Below, one piece after another: positions 63,935 through 64,000 of a stretch of 64,000 nt of DNA. Made by a program: the position numbers and the translations under genes. Below the pieces are notes generated by a model, which did not search any database, was not told the origin of the DNA, and saw only the letters and a program-made list of their open reading frames with translations. The stretch covers positions 53,939,643 through 54,003,642 of the forward strand of contig NC_057867.1 in the NCBI RefSeq assembly GCF_019393635.1. The letters are read 5' to 3'. Numbering within the stretch: the stretch's first letter is position 1; each line of letters begins with the position of its first letter. This DNA is from Dromiciops gliroides (taxonomy: Eukaryota > Chordata > Mammalia > Microbiotheria > Microbiotheriidae).

Positions 63935-64000
63935 AAATTTTGCAGGGCAATGAGAGTTAAGTGACTTGCCCAGGGTCACACAGCTAGTAAGTTTCAAGTG
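63935..64000 (-). repeat. MAR1/WALLSI-like SINE, cut by window end
   Basis: Tail half only; rest lies beyond the window. Same strand as the SINE 25 bp before it. Confidence 0.9.

Noticed and set aside
56499-64000. Search for F9 exons 7 and 8 after exon 6.
   Set aside because: No block resembling the CGGS or TAAHC protease motifs was found; human intron 6 is longer than the sequence available here.

Overview
This is vertebrate nuclear DNA, almost certainly from a marsupial and more likely Australian than American (lower confidence on that point). Two kinds of evidence support this. The only protein-coding gene I can recognise is coagulation factor IX (F9), split by GT-AG introns into exons of the same size or nearly the same size as in human. 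The repeats are dominated by the marsupial tRNA-derived SINEs (MAR1/WALLSI-like, about 29 copies or pieces, and a longer SINE1-like family, about 10), together with L2, CR1/L3-like, RTE and MIR/THER1 elements. The window is non-bacterial: there are no operons, ribosome binding sites or CRISPR arrays.

Layout: positions 1-25.5 kb are 5' intergenic DNA. They hold a 1.08 kb inverted duplication of an L2 segment (1803-2880 and 4932-6009), a probable solo LTR (9789-10156), a decayed Ty3/Gypsy-type retrotransposon on the minus strand (about 12.15-13.57 kb) whose integrase motifs are still readable, and many SINEs with clear target-site duplications (TSDs). A liver-type F9 promoter lies at about 25.50-25.59 kb, with HNF4-like and C/EBP-like sites at the places expected from human F9.

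F9 runs on the plus strand: exon 1 25589-25655, exon 2 33153-33316, exon 3 34242-34266, exon 4 40287-40400, exon 5 48770-48898, exon 6 56293-56498. Joined, these give 705 nt or 235 codons: signal peptide, propeptide, Gla domain, two EGF domains, activation peptide and the first residues of the protease heavy chain. Exons 7 and 8, with the protease catalytic triad, are not in the window and should lie beyond 64 kb. Intron sizes are about 7.5, 0.93, 6.0, 8.4 and 7.4 kb, mostly larger than in human; the excess is made of SINE, L2 and MIR insertions.

How it works together: the encoded protein would be a vitamin K-dependent zymogen secreted by liver, gamma-carboxylated through the propeptide, cleaved by furin, and activated at two Arg sites that are both conserved. 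Residues known in human F9 for Y155 sulfation, N167 glycosylation, S61 O-fucose and the E78-R94 interdomain salt bridge are changed. I found no convincing novel gene system. The most unusual items are the inverted duplication, the Gypsy fossil, the loss of the first F9 start codon and several repeat-repeat structures.
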